Source: Baffinella frigidus
Lineage: Eukaryota; Cryptophyceae; Cryptomonadales; Baffinellaceae
Direction of reading: 5' to 3'
DNA length: 40,335 bases
Assembly: GCA_026770585.1 (NCBI GenBank)
Contig: MU647038.1
Location: 2,065-42,399, forward strand
The position numbers and the translations under genes were made by a program. Shown piece by piece: positions 1 through 12,400 of the stretch (positions are counted from its first letter, which is position 1; every line of letters starts with the position of its first letter). The notes beneath the pieces are model-generated. The model saw only the letters and a list, made by a program, of their open reading frames with translations. It searched no databases and was not told the origin of the DNA.

Positions 1-1059
1 AAAAGAAGGTGGCACGGGGTTTTTCCTTTTGTGAAAACTCGATCCTGTGTCATGTGTTCCTATCGATCCGTCGACCTTTTTCTCTTGAAAAGATCCATAA
101 CCTAACAAAAGAAGGTGGCACGGGGGTTTTCCTTAATTTGGGACAGAAAAAAACTAACACCCCGAAGTGTTTAGATGGACGCAGCATAGTTTTCGGCCAC
201 AGTTGAATTTTGGGCATCGTCCATTTGTGATGAAACAGAATAATGAAAAGTTCGCCCACAAATGTGGTTTCACATTTTTGGATTAAGGGGTGGAAGGCAC
301 TCATGAGTCAAAACGAGGATTCGCGGCGTTTCCTGGTCCCGAGGCGGGCCCGTCGGGCGCTCGATTGAGTGTAACTTTCGACCCCCTGGGCTCATTTGAT
401 TGATTCTTCTCACGAAGAATCACCTTCGGCGATTCTTCGCCTCGCTTGCGCCGCAGGGGGTTTGGGGGTGGTGTTGAGATTTTTGGGCGTCGCCGAGGGT
501 TTTGGAACATTGGCGGCCTCCGGCGGCCCCTGCGGGGGGCTTCTTTTGTCGAAAAGGGTGGACGCGACAGCCTGCACGACATGGTGGTATCGTGGAAGGT
601 CCTTTCGTAATCAGACTCGACCAGAATTCCGGTCGAATGAAATTTTCCGGTACAAAACCAGGACGTGAGCGGTACAAAAACGGATGCGCCGCGGCCGTGA
701 TGACACAAGATTGCGAAGAAATGGATCACGACTCTCGTGGAAGGTCCTTTCCAACTCAGAAACGACCGGAAATCCGGTCGAGTGGACTTTTCTGGTACCA
801 AAACAGGACGTGAGCCGGTACAAAAAACGGATGCGCGCGCGCCCGTGACACTTGACCACCAAGACACACTCCGAAATTCATATTGACGCATTTCGGTTAC
901 GTTTAGGTGGACTTTTTAGGTACAAACTTAACGGCACGATAGGGTTGGCCTGCGAAACCACAGAAATTTATGCTGACGCCCGTGAAGTTGCTCCCAAGGC
1001 CCTAAAGGGCCCCATCATTACACTCCTCTTGCCACATCCATCGCGAGAAAATCCCTAGA
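1..1059. repeat. Gene-free stretch with short duplications
   Basis: AAAAGAAGGTGGCACGGGG at 1-20 recurs at 107-126. A block of about 120 bp starting TCGTGGAAGGTCCTTTC (590-706) is duplicated at 735-850 with about 80% similarity, sharing ATTCCGGTCGA-like and GGACGTGAGC motifs. I see no convincing exon on either strand. Confidence 0.6.
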
Positions 1060-1395
1060 TCCTAAACCCCTAAACCTTTGACCCTAATCCCTGAACCCTA
1101 AACCCTAAACCCTAAACCCTGGACCCTAAAACCCGAAAACCCCGAAACCCTAAACCCTGAACCCTAAAACCCTAAAACCCTAAAACCCCGAAACCGTAAA
1201 CCGTAAACCCCTGACCCCTGAACCTTGAACCCTAAACCCTAAACCCAAAACCCTGAACCCTGAACCCTGAACCCTGAATGATAAGCCCTAAACCCTAAAC
1301 CCTAAACCCTAAACCCTAAACCCTAAACCCTAAACCCTAAACCCTAAACCCTAAACCCTAGACCCTAAACCCCAAACCCTAACCCATCAACCCCT
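1060..1395. repeat. CCCTAAA telomere-like array (interstitial)
   Basis: Degenerate CCCTAAA/CCCTGAA units enclose a perfect run of about a dozen CCCTAAA between 1283 and 1370. The array is flanked on both sides by unrelated sequence, so it is not a chromosome end as seen here. No gene is apparent around it. Confidence 0.9.
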
Positions 1396-2596
1396 GGGAC
1401 CCTACAGTGTAGGTGTAGGCCTATCTATGGCCCTACGGTGGTCCTTGGGGGGGCGCGCCTCTTATGAGCGAGGTACCCCTGCACGAGCGCACCGACACGC
1501 CGACAGAGGGACCCTAGCTTTGCCTCATTTGGGTTGACTGAATATCCTTAAGTTGACATGCTGGGTGTGCGGTACGAATCCGTCAACTTTGGAAAGTAAA
1601 AGAGCCTGTTCTCACCAAATTGGTCAGACCAAATAGTCCGAGACGAGATAGGGTCCGGGCCTGGCTCAGGGTGCTCTGGAGATCGATCTCGCTCTCAGCA
1701 CGTCTTGATCCTGTTCACTATGTTTCTAACCTCTTCCGCACGGTGGGCTACAACAGTTTCGTTGGGGCTGGAATACAGGGTGTTGCGTCACCAAAGTGCA
1801 CCAGAAAATCCATCAAGTCAATTGCATCAAGACAATTTGACTTCTGGTGAAAGGCACGTAGTCCACCGTGTGGTTTAGAGAACAAGGATGAGAATTGGTG
1901 ACGTTGCGTGCTGAAGTCCGTATGCTACGTGACAAATTCTCATACAATCCTGGACCCGAACGTAGAAACCAGTGTTGAAGAAAAGGCCACAACACTCACG
2001 GTGGTGTGTCTAACACTAGTGTGTGTGTGTCTAACACTGATTTACGTGTGTCTAACACTCGCGTGGTTGTGCCCGACACTCCCCCGGGCGTTTCTAACGC
2101 TCGTGAGTGTGTCCAACAGGATGGATACGGCCAGCCTCGAGTGGGAGGGGCTCCTGGTCTGTGTTTTCCGTCTACCCAATGACTTATGTTCTATCGTTCG
2201 GAGTTCCCCTCCCAGAGTCGGAGTCGGAGTTCCCATCCTACCCACACTACCCACACCTGGTCCACGCTACATGTACACGAGTAACTCGCACATAAGAAAG
2301 CACCCCCCCCCTAGGACCACCATAGGGCCCTAGGTATAGGCCTACTGTAGGGTCCTACGGGGGCGCGGTTTCTTATGAGCGAGGTACTCCTGTAGGCCTG
2401 AAGAAGGTCTCGAGGCTCGAGTGGCAGGGTCAGAGCACACTGTACATGTCGTGCTCATTCCACTACGGAGGGCTTCAGGGGTACGTTGCTCATACGGAAG
2501 CGCTCCCCCCTAAAAGGGTACCTCGCTGATAAGAAACCGCCCCTCCCTGCGACCCTACAGTCTACACGTACGAATGTCTGCTGCAGCTAGCGCGCG

Positions 2597-2641
<45 letters not shown>

Positions 2642-3102
2642 ATGGGCGACTTCCGCGCAGCTCTCGCGGTGTCTAGCTCTGGCTGAGTAAATCCGGGAGA
2701 AACTTTATCTGGATGAAGTACTTACACAGATCCAAAGAGGACACTCTCCTAGGAAGGTCATCCAAAGATCAATTGATTTGGACCAGGGGTCGAGGAGTAA
2801 CGGCCGTTGAAAGGACGGGCCCCGCCCCACGAGGAAATTTGTTTTTGAAGTTTTTTGTAAAGCAAGAAGTCTTAAAATTGTAAGGCGCCCTTACAATTTT
2901 AAGTCTTTTTCAAAATCGTTTCCGGCCAGACAAAATTTTGGGCCTCAGGGAAAATGTAAGGATTTCCGGCCAGATATTATTTTTGAGATGTCGCTATTTC
3001 AGATCAGCCCGCTCAAAAAAACGGCTGTAGGCCTATGCCTAGGGCCCTAGGGTGGTCCTGGGGAAAGGGCGCTTTCTGATGATTGAGGTATCCCTGTACA
3101 CT
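1396..3102. repeat. Dispersed repeat family F, four copies
   Basis: Copies at about 1396-1490, 2300-2400, 2440-2580 (reverse) and 3020-3105. They share GTAGGCCTA, CCTA(C/G)GGTGGTCCT, GGGGGCGC and CTTATGAGCGAGGTACCCCT. The second and third lie head to head. No coding potential seen. A (GA)n microsatellite is at 2599-2638. A 16-bp palindrome (CTTAAAATTGTAAGGC / GCCCTTACAATTTTAAG) is at 2870-2903. Confidence 0.65.
1736..1874. mobile_element. Foldback element family C, copy 1
   Basis: Inverted ends CGCACGGTGGGCTAC and GTAGTCCACCGTGTGG. Shares CCAGAAAATCC(A/T)TCAAGT and GACTT(C/T)TGGTGAAAGG with the copy at 23925-24036. Terminal motif resembles family A. Confidence 0.6.
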
Positions 3103-3332
3103 GTACATGTCGGCCATGCTGGAAATGATCAGGTCTCTGTACATGCAGAGTGCACATGAAATCTCTCGTCGTCCCTGCTCAACCAGAGCCTCGAGGGGGG
3201 GGGGGCACATGGCGGCCATGTTTGCATTAATTTACATGTAAGGTCTTGTTTTTGAATCCGGAAAAGTCATTCTGATGACTTTACGGGGCTGGCGGTAGGG
3301 TCTCTAGGTCCTTCTGACACCTAGCCCCCCCT

Positions 3333-3463
3333 ATGGGGACTGGTAACAATAACGCTCTCCTTCTGTCTCTCTCTCTCTCACACACACACACACTGTCCTT
3401 CTGTTTTTTTCTCTCTCTCTGCTGTCCCTCTCTCTCTCCCTTTCTCTATCCCCCCCTCTGTCC

Positions 3464-3494
<31 letters not shown>

Positions 3495-3510
3495 CGTCGC
3501 TCTCTCTCTA
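3333..3510. repeat. CT/CA microsatellite
   Basis: Simple (CT)n with a (CA)n segment at 3380-3393. The open frame across it is repeat-encoded serine/leucine and is not a gene. Confidence 0.9.
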
Positions 3511-3599
3511 CTAAAGGAGCTACGAAAAGGCATCTAGACACAGAGACGACTCTACATAAAGTCATCTCACATCTAGATAAATTTTATCAAGTCACCCCA

Positions 3600-3702
3600 T
3601 AACTTTACGTAATGTCATCTGAATGACTTTTACGTAATGTCATCTGAGTGACATTACGCAAAGTCATCTGAATGACTTTACGCAAAGTCATCAGAATGAC
3701 TT
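3600..3702. repeat. Palindromic 24-bp array abutting the gene 1 stop codon
   Basis: Four to five units built on GTCATCTGAATGAC with linkers TTTACGCAAA or TTTACGTAAT. Each unit is self-complementary. On the minus strand the array begins right after the TAA of gene 1, so it lies in the 3' untranslated region and would form a row of short RNA hairpins. Confidence 0.75.
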
Positions 3703-6419
3703 ACACAGCAGGAGCCGAAGTCGCGGTGGACGAGACGTCAGCCATCACGTCGAAGAACTGCTTCAAATCGTCGGGGCTGACATGGAACTGCACCTGTTCG
3801 TGGACGGAACAGGCCGTTTAAGAGGGGAAAGAGCCGTGATGGATTGGAAAGAGCCGTTTATACGCTGTTTATGGAGGGGACATCGCCGTTTATGGATGGG
3901 GAAGAGCCGTTTTTGGATGGGAAGGAGCCGAAGAAAACATTGTTTACTGAGGGGACAGCGCTGGTTTTCAAGGCAAAAGCGCCATTGATGGAGGTGAAGG
4001 CACCGTCATGCTCACAGACAAGACGTTTTGGAGACACGCAGCCGTAATATTTTAATTAAAACATTTTAATCAAAAAAAATTAATTAAAATTGTGTACTTG
4101 GCGGGGAAGGTGCACCCAGCAATAATCGTACATCTCAAATTGTGGAGTTTTGGGGGGTTTGGTTCTTGGAGTTTGGATTCTGGGGGTTGGTTATAAGGTT
4201 TAGGGTGCAGGGTTTAGGGTTTACCAGACAATATCAGGATTTAGGGTTTGGGGTTGTAGGGTGTAGGGTGTAGGGTGTAGGGTGTAGGGTGTATAGTTTA
4301 GGGTGCATAGTGTAGGGTTTAGGGTTTGAGGTTTAGGGTCTAGGGTCTAGGGTTTAGGGTTTAGGGCAGGGTTCAACCAACAATATTAGGGTTTGGGGTG
4401 TAGGGGTGTACCCGGCAATAATCGTATATCACAAACTGGAGGGCGATAAGCGCCGCGCCGAAGATCAGCCGCGGTTGCAGCCCCTTCATCACGTCCCCGT
4501 ACCTGGATACGTCAGCGTCGTATATCACACACTGGGATGGTCGTATATCAGAGACGAGAATAGGTGCACGAGTCGTGTATCAAGTCGAAGATCAGCCGCG
4601 GTTGCAGCCCTTCATGACGTCTCGGTACCTGAAGAGTCGTATATCAGAGACGAGAATAGGCATAAGATTCGTATATCAGAGACGAGAATAGGTGTATGAG
4701 TCGTATATCAGAGACTAGAAGAGGTGCAAGAGTCGTATATCAAGTGGAAGATCAGCCGCAGTTGCTCACATCGCCATACCTGAAAGGGCTCTCTGTTTTC
4801 AGGTGTGGGGATCTATCTGTTTCCAAGTACGACCTTCAAACTCTGTTTTCAGTACCCCCTTGTTCATCACGTCGCCTGGATACACAAGAGCCGTATATCG
4901 CGCACTGGGATGATCGTAAGAGTCGTATATCAGCGACGAGAATAGGTGTAAGACTCGTATATCACAAACTGGAGCGCTCATCGCGGCTGCAGCCCGTTTG
5001 GGGGTTTGGGGTTTGGGGTTTGGAGGTTAGGGTTTAGGGCTTGCGGCTTAGTTAACAACCACCAGCCCGCCAGACGCGTGGCCAAATCCTCGATGAGGCT
5101 TTTCCGAATCCAGGCGGGCGTTTCAGCCTTTCAGGGGCTGGGGTTTGGGGTTTGGGGTTTGGGGTTTGGGGTTTGGGGTTTGGGGTTTGGGGGTTGGGCG
5201 AGCACCGCCCAGCTTCCATGTAGCTTGACAGCGCGCCCGAGAGCGTTGATCCCGCCTTCTCGCTTGACTGTGCGGGGTTTGGGGGGTTTAGGGTTTAGGG
5301 TTAAGGGTTTGGGGGTAAGGGTTTGGGGTTTGGGGTTTGTGGTTTAGGGTTCAGGGTCTTGGGTTTGGGGCTTGGGGTTTGGGGTTTAGGGTTTGGGGTT
5401 TAGGGTTTAGGGTTTAGGGTTTAGGGTTTAGGGTTTAGGGTTTAGGGTTTGTAGTTTCGGGTAGGGTTCAGGGTTTAGGGTTTAGGGTTTAGGGTTTAGC
5501 GGACCTTAGAGAAGAAGTAGTCGCCAGGCTGAGAGGTGAATGACGACATCATCCCTGCAAAGCTCCCTGCAAGAAATGTGACGGTTTAGCAAAAGTTGAC
5601 GGTCAATCGCAAAAGTTGATCATTTTTGACCGCCAGGCTGAGAGGTGCATGATGACACCATCCCTGCGAAGCTCCCTGCCCGCGCAAAATGATTTAGCAA
5701 AAGTTGACGATTAAGACGATTTATCAAAAGTTGACGATTCATCTTTCCATGAAAAAGTCGGCGGTTAATCGCTAAAGTTGAGCATTTAGTACCAGCATCG
5801 TCAACTTTGCCACGCGCGTGTGAAGCGTTGAGAAGCCTGGCCGGATCAGGTTCTTTCAAAACCATCATCCCCGCAAAGCTCCCTCGCACGAGCGAGAGCC
5901 TTGCACTCTAATCTCTAAAATATGAACCCTTTACCCTTTACCCTTTACCCTTTACCCTGCATCCTACACCATAAAACCATATACCCTAAAATCTACTGTC
6001 TAAACCCTAAACCCTAAATGGTGTTTCGGGGCATACGAATCAGGGGTCTCTCAGATCGCCAAGGTTTGAACATATTTTGTTTCAGATCACGCCCGAGACG
6101 CCAGTTATTTTCTCAGAATTTTCCTCCGAGGGACGGCCGAGCTCTTCCCAAAACCGGGAAATGGCGCCGCTATCCTCTCCACACAGCGGACTTCGAAGAA
6201 ATTTTGAAGAACCCCTAGGCGATAAGACCTAGGACCCTGCAGTAGGCAACCCGTAGGGAAATAGGGGGGTTCCTACAGATAAGGCAACGGCTAGGTTGCC
6301 AGATCTAGGCCGAAAATCCCTCGTAGCCCGCTGTGTGGGGTCTGCATGTACCGGCGACGAGCGAGACGAGGAGCGCGGACGAGAGGTCGTCCCGCGCGAG
6401 CGGGAACGCCGCGAAGAGG
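3701..6419 (-). CDS. Gene 1 exons 35-40: carrier repeat 3 and C-terminus with stop
   Basis: Exons 6419-6352 ([19 protein letters not shown]), 5566-5501 ([19 protein letters not shown]), 5267-5206 ([17 protein letters not shown]), 5127-5063 ([19 protein letters not shown]), 4502-4412 ([19 protein letters not shown], then [11 protein letters not shown]) and 3793-3701 ([18 protein letters not shown], ending SAPAV-stop). Third signature P838-G-D840; then M-K-G-L-Q-P-R and the final helix ending IYD, all standard for SLC25. The join between the second and third exons keeps frame only with a GC donor (GTCC|GCTAAA); the GT three bases earlier gives another open frame, so this junction is uncertain. 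The AETPAW exon is an insertion relative to ordinary carriers. Stop TAA is at 3703-3701. Confidence 0.82.
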
Positions 6420-9400
6420 CTGCCGGTGGGGGTGAGGGTTTAGGGTTAAGGGTTTAGGGTTCGATGAAACTGTGGAGGGGGGCAGGGGTTAGGGTTTCAG
6501 GTTTAGGGTTTGGTTTTGGGTTTGGGGTCAGGTTTGAGGGTTGAGGGTTGAGGTTTTAGGGTTTAGGGTTTAGAGTTGAGTGTCTCGGGTTTAGAGTGTA
6601 CGGTTTGGAGACGTAAAAATGAAAGCGAGAGCGATATGCACAAACCTCTGTCTGGAGATGTCACACACCGCGAACTTGCACATCACCAACGTCAGGTCCC
6701 CTCCCGAAAACCCGAAACCCGAAAACCCATAAACCCGAAACCCCTAGCCCCAAACCCCGAAACCCGAAACCCTACAATTGTGTTTCGGTATGTCAAACAC
6801 CATGAACCCAAAATCGCAAACGCTCAACCCCTAATCCTAAACCCTGCACCTAACCCTCAACCCCAGGCTCTACACACCTCTGTTTCGAGAGGTCGAACAC
6901 CATGAACCCAAAATCATCAACGCCAAACCCCCAATCCCAAACCGCACACCTCTGCTTGGAGATGTCGAACACCGCGAACTTGCACATCACGAACGTGAGA
7001 TCCTTCAACAGCAGCGGCGCCAGCCCATTAAAGAACCTAGTTTGCGGTTTAGGGTTGAGCGTCTGAAGCTTGCAGTTTGCGGTTTGGGATGAGGGGTTCG
7101 TGGGTAGGGGTTAGGGGTTAGGGGTTAGGGGTTAGGTCTTAGAGTTTGAGATTTGGGGGTTGGGGGGTTAGGACAGCAGCGCCAGCCCGTTGAAGAACCT
7201 AGTTTGGGGTTCAGGGTTTAGGGCTTAGGGTTTAGGGCTTGAGGTTTGGGATAAGGGTATTAGGGGTTGAGGGTTTGAGGTTTGAGGTGTGGGGGTGACG
7301 GTCTAGGGTTTATGGTTGAGGAGTTCAGGATTTGGCGCGTACGGGTTGGGTTCAAGATTGCGGGTTGCGGGTGCAGGTTGGAAGGGTCAGGGTTCAGGGT
7401 TCAGTGTTTCGGAGTTGGGGTTTCGGGGTTGGGTTTTCGAGGTTGGGGTTTAGGTGTTGGGTTTTAGGGTTCAGGGTTTAGAGGTTGGGGTTCAGGGGCT
7501 GGGGTTTGGAGTTCACCCGAGCGCCCCCTCTTCCTCCACATACCGGGTCATCCCTGGTTTAGGGTTTAGGGTTTGGGTTAGGGTTTAGGGTTTAGGGTGT
7601 AGGGTTTCTGGTTCAGGGTTGAGGGTTTAGGGTTTAGGGTTTAGGGTTTGGGGTCCAGGGTTTAGGGTTTGGGGCTTAGGGCTTGGGGGGCGCATGCCTG
7701 CCGCTAGAGAGCCCCCTGCAAAATCCTCGTCCGAGATCATCCGTGTTTTTACCTGGTTCAGGGTTTGTGGTTTAGGGTTTAGGGTTTAAGGTGTAGGGTT
7801 TAGGGTTTAGGGGTTTGGGGGTAAGGGTTAAGGGACAAGGGATTAGGGCTTGGGGTTTAGAGTTCAGGGTTCAGGGTTCAGGGATGAGGGTTTACGGTTT
7901 AGGGGCTAGGGTTTACGGTTCATGATTCAGGATTTAGGGATGAGGGGTTAGGGTTTAGGGTTCAGGGTTTAGGGTTCACGGTTTAGGGATGAGGGTTCAG
8001 GGTTTAGGGTTTAGGGTTTAGGGTTTAGGGTTCAGGATTCAGGGATGAGGGGTTAGGGTTTAGGGTTTAGGGTTTAGGGTTTAGGGTTAACGGTCTAGGG
8101 ATGAGGGTTGAGGGTTTAGGGGTCAGGGTTTACGGTTCAGGATTTAGGGATGAGGGGTTAAGGTTTAGTGTTTAGGGTTTAGGGTTGAGTGTTTGGGGTT
8201 TACGGTCTAGGGATGAGGGTTGAGGGTTGAGGGGTTAGGGTGTACCGCCATGAAGGGGCAGGCAACGATCGTGGCGAAGATCGCTGCTGTGACCGAGCCT
8301 GGTTTCACGTTCAGGGTGTAAGGTTTAGGGTTTAGGGTTGAGGGGTTTGGGTTTGGGGTTTGAGTTCTGGGATTTAGGGTTTAGGGTTTAGTGCTGAGGG
8401 TTTAGGGCTTGGGGTGTAGGGTTAAGGGTTTAGGGTTTAGGGTTTAGGGTTTAGGGTTTTGGGTTGAGGGTTTGGGTTTTTGGGGTGTGAGACCTGCCAC
8501 GACGATCGGGATGGGGTACAGCAGCGTTGCCTGCAATTGGGGTTTAGGGTTTATGGTTTGAGGTTTGGGGCTTGAGGTTTGGAGCTTGAGGTTTGGGGTT
8601 TGGGGTTTGGGGTTTAGGGTTTAGGGTTCAGAGTTTGGGGTTTGGGGTTTAGGGTTTGGGTTTCAGGGTTTAGGGTGTATAGTTTAGGGTTCAGGGTGTA
8701 GGGTTTAGATTTTTAGGGGTTTGAGTTCAGGGTTGAGATTTTATGGTCCAGGGTTCAGGGTTTCGGGTTTCGCGGGGGAAGCGGGTTCGTGGCGAGACAC
8801 TTTCGTATCGATTTCGATGGCAAGCCGAGGTTTGCTTTGGCAGAGCTAGGGGATTGGAACCTTAAACTAACCCCCCAACCCCAGACCCCGCAACCCTCAA
8901 CCCTCAACCCTCAACCCTCAAGTCTAAACTCTGCACCCTAATCCCGAACCCCAACAACTAAAACATGACCTTAGCGCCTGCAAGCTGAGCAAACCAAAAC
9001 CCTAAACCCCAAACCCTGAATCCTAAACCCTACACCCTAAACCCTAAACCTTAAACCCTAAACCCTAAACCCTAAACCCGGGTGTTGGAAATCCTGGAAA
9101 CGCCCAAGGAACCAAACCCTCAACCCCTCAACCCCTCAACCCCTCAACTCCAAACCCTAACCCCTAACTCCAAAGACTAATTTCTTACCCCTAACCCCCA
9201 ACACCTAACCTTCAAAAAAATACCTTAGCGCCTGCGAGCTGAGCGAACCAACGCTTGAAAAACTCCGTCCCGCCCAAGGACCCAAACCCTCAACCCCTCA
9301 ACCCCTCAACGCTTAACGATTAACGCTTACCACATAAGGCTTAAGGCTTAAGGCTTAACGCCTTACGCTTGACGCTTACCTTAGCGCCTGCGAGCTGAGC

Positions 9401-12400
9401 AAACCAACGCTTCAAAAACTCAGTGCCGCCGAACGACCCAACCCCTCAACCCCTCAACCCCAACCGCTTAACGCTCAAAGCTTAACGCTAAACCCTGACC
9501 TTGGCGCCAGCAAGCTGCGCGAACCAACGCTTGAAAAACTCTGTCCCACCCCGACGACCCAAACCCTAAACCCTAACCCCTAAAACCCCACTCCCGGAAC
9601 GCTAAACGCTAAACCCGTACCTTAGCGCCTGCGAGCTGAGCGAACCAACGCTTGAAAAACTCCGTCCCGCCGAACGACACTGCTCCGTACAGCCCGTACC
9701 CGAGTACCTTCAGAGGTTAGGGTTTGGAGTGTGGGGGTTGGGGTTTAGGGGTTGGAGTTTGGGGTTTGAGGTTTAGGGTTTAGGGATAACTCCGTCCCGC
9801 TGAACGAGACGGCTCCGTACAGCCTGTACCCGAATACCTTGCGGGTTTAGGGATTAGGGTTTGGGGTTGAGTGTTGAGGGTTGAGGGTTGAGGGTTTAGG
9901 GGTTAGGGATTAGGGTTTAGGGTTTAGGGTTTAAGGGTTAGGCTCTATGGTATAGGGTGAAGGGCCAAACACAAATCTCTTGATAAGTACCAGAGCATGA
10001 CAGTCCCACACAGCGGACTTCGAAGGGATTTCGAATAACCCTTGAGCGACAAGACCTACGACCCTACCGTAGGCAACCCGTAGGGACATAGGGGGGGTTC
10101 CTACGATAAGGTAATGGAAACTCGGCCCGATTTGGGCCGAAAACCCCTTCGTAGCCCGCTGGGTGGCATTACTCAACTGCTCCTCCGCGGAATCCGCGAG
10201 AAGCAGTTGACTGAACCAGGGAATTGGTCAACTGCCCCTCCGCGGAATCGCAGTATCAGTACGGTTGACTGAACCGGGCAGGGTTTGTACCAGGGCGGTG
10301 ATTAAACCGGGCAGGTCTTGTACCAGTGAATCTGGTTTGAGTCAACTGTTCCTCCCTAAATTAGTACGGTTGACTAAACCAGGCAGGCTTTGTACCACAC
10401 CGGTAACTAAACCGGGCAGAATTAGACCAGGGACTCTGATTTTAGTCAACTGCTCCGCGGAATCGCGTACCTCAGCTTGCAGGCCGCGGAACAGCGCGTC
10501 GAGGCCCCCCTCCTTTGTCAGAACCTGATGTGGAACATCCGTGTCAGTTTGATTCGAAAAAGGTCGAGAACCGAAACGGGCGATTTGGTCGCCCTCTGAG
10601 AGGTTTTGGTGTGCAACGTCCCCCCTACTTTGTCAAACCCTGATGAGGAAAATTCGGTTCAGTTTGATTTGAAACCCCGGTTGGTGGCACGGGGAGGGTT
10701 GTGTGTGCCATCTTAGCCTCTTCTCGGCGCTATGCCAGCCGCACCCCCTACTCCTCAAGTCACCCCCACAAACTTCACTTTTATCTCCTTCTTTCTGGAG
10801 CCGGTTGCGCCTCGTGTGGTGTGCCATCTTAGCCTCCGAAGGCGATTTGGTCGCCCTCTGAGGGTTTGTGGTGGCCCTCCTCCTTTGTCAAAAGCTGATG
10901 AGGACCCCCTCACGTTGTGGGACCGATTCGTGGTAGCGCCGAACATTGATAGCACCGTTACAGACAAACACTATTGGAATCAAGCCGTCCACACATATCA
11001 GACCTTGGACGTTGAGGATTCAGGGGTTAGGGAGGTCACCTTCATAGTAGCGTCGCCAAAGCTGGAGTAGGTGCCCTGAGGCGCGGTCTGCATCCGGATC
11101 TTGACCATGTCCAGCGGAACTAACGCTCCGTGCGCCACTGCAGAGAGGATGGTGTAACGTTTATTGTAAAGCAACTTTGTTCCAGGAGAGCCGCTTCACA
11201 AAGAAAAAACTCACCACCTAAAACTGCAGGAGGTGCTTAGGGTATAGGGTTAAGGGGTCAGGGTTTCAACTGCTTAAGGGTCAGAGTTTAGGTTTTAGGA
11301 ACAAAGCAGGGGGGCGTTCCCGAGAAGCAAATAGCTCCAGAAATGTCAGTGTTTCGAGTTTCTAGTTTCGGGTTCCGGGCTTCAAGTTTCGGTTTTCGGG
11401 TTTCGGAATCAGGGTTTCGGGTTTCGGGATCAGGGTTTCGGGTTTCGGGTTTCGGGTTTCGGGTTGCGGGTGTACCAGACGCGCAAATGGCTCCAGAAGC
11501 AGCGAGTCTCCAGTAGACCCCGAGGTCGAGCGTCTGCTCCCTTTCGGGCGGGCGGGGCCTGGCAGTTTGTTGGTTTTGATTTTGTTTGTTTGTTTGTTTG
11601 TTTGTTTGTTTGTTTGGGTATGGGTTTTGGGTTTTGGGTTTTGGTTCGGGGTTCTGGGGTTCTGGGGTTCTGGGGTTTGGGGGTTTTGAGTTTTGGTTTT
11701 TGGTTTTTGGGTTTGGGGGTTTGGAGTTTAGGGTTGAGGGTTTAGGGTTCAGGGTCTAGGGTGTGGGGTGCACCTGTAGGCGCGTGCGAGGGAGGATGAG
11801 AAAGCTTCTTCTGGCCCGAAAGTGACGTTGTTGCCCAGGAGCGTCCTGCATTTGGGTTTTCGGGTTTGGGGTTTGGGGTTTAAGGTTTAGGGTTTAGGGG
11901 TCTAGCGCCGCATGCTTCGTCAGCGCGGTACTCCAAGGCTGTACAGGTCTAGGGTTTAGGGTTCCGCCGGAGGCTAGTCGCCGCGTGTTACAGGGGCTAC
12001 AGACTGGGAAGGGTGTAAGTTGGGTCGGTAGGGTGTGGGGTCTAGGGGTCTGGGGCTTCTTCTGGCCCAAAGGTGACGTTGTTGCCCAGGAGCGTCCTGC
12101 ATTAGGGTGTTAGGGTTTGGGGTTTGGGGTTTGGAGTTGAGGGTTTAGGGTTTAGGTTTCAGGTTTTAGGGTAGCTGTCAGGGGTTACGGGTTAGGGGGT
12201 CAGACTAGGGTTTGGGGTTTCGGGTTTCGGGTTCCGAGGCACGGGGAGCATACGTCTTGACGAAGCTGAAGCGGCCCTGATCGCTGTCGTAGGCCACCTT
12301 TACCGTGGGCGGCAGCAGCCTGCATCGCAAACACCAATTCAGTCCCGTCACCTGATAGACTGTATCTCCGATTTCGCTTGGCGCTAGAGAAAATACCAGG

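Larger units (their letters stand above)
5000..8770. repeat. TTTAGGG/TTTGGGG telomere-like blocks, G-rich on plus strand
   Basis: Blocks of 50-400 bp made of TTTAGGG, TTTGGGG, TTCAGGG and TGAGGG units, separated by the coding islands of gene 1. G-rich on plus means the gene 1 transcript is C-rich (CCCTAAA). Open frames of the GFGVWGLGF type across such blocks here and elsewhere are repeat-encoded. Confidence 0.95.

Noticed and set aside
1060-1395. Chromosome end
   Set aside because: CCCTAAA array is internal, degenerate and flanked by other sequence; many similar arrays occur throughout in both orientations.
5620-5889. 89-codon minus-strand ORF as a gene
   Set aside because: Made of two exon 36 echoes joined through AAAGTTGAC repeats.
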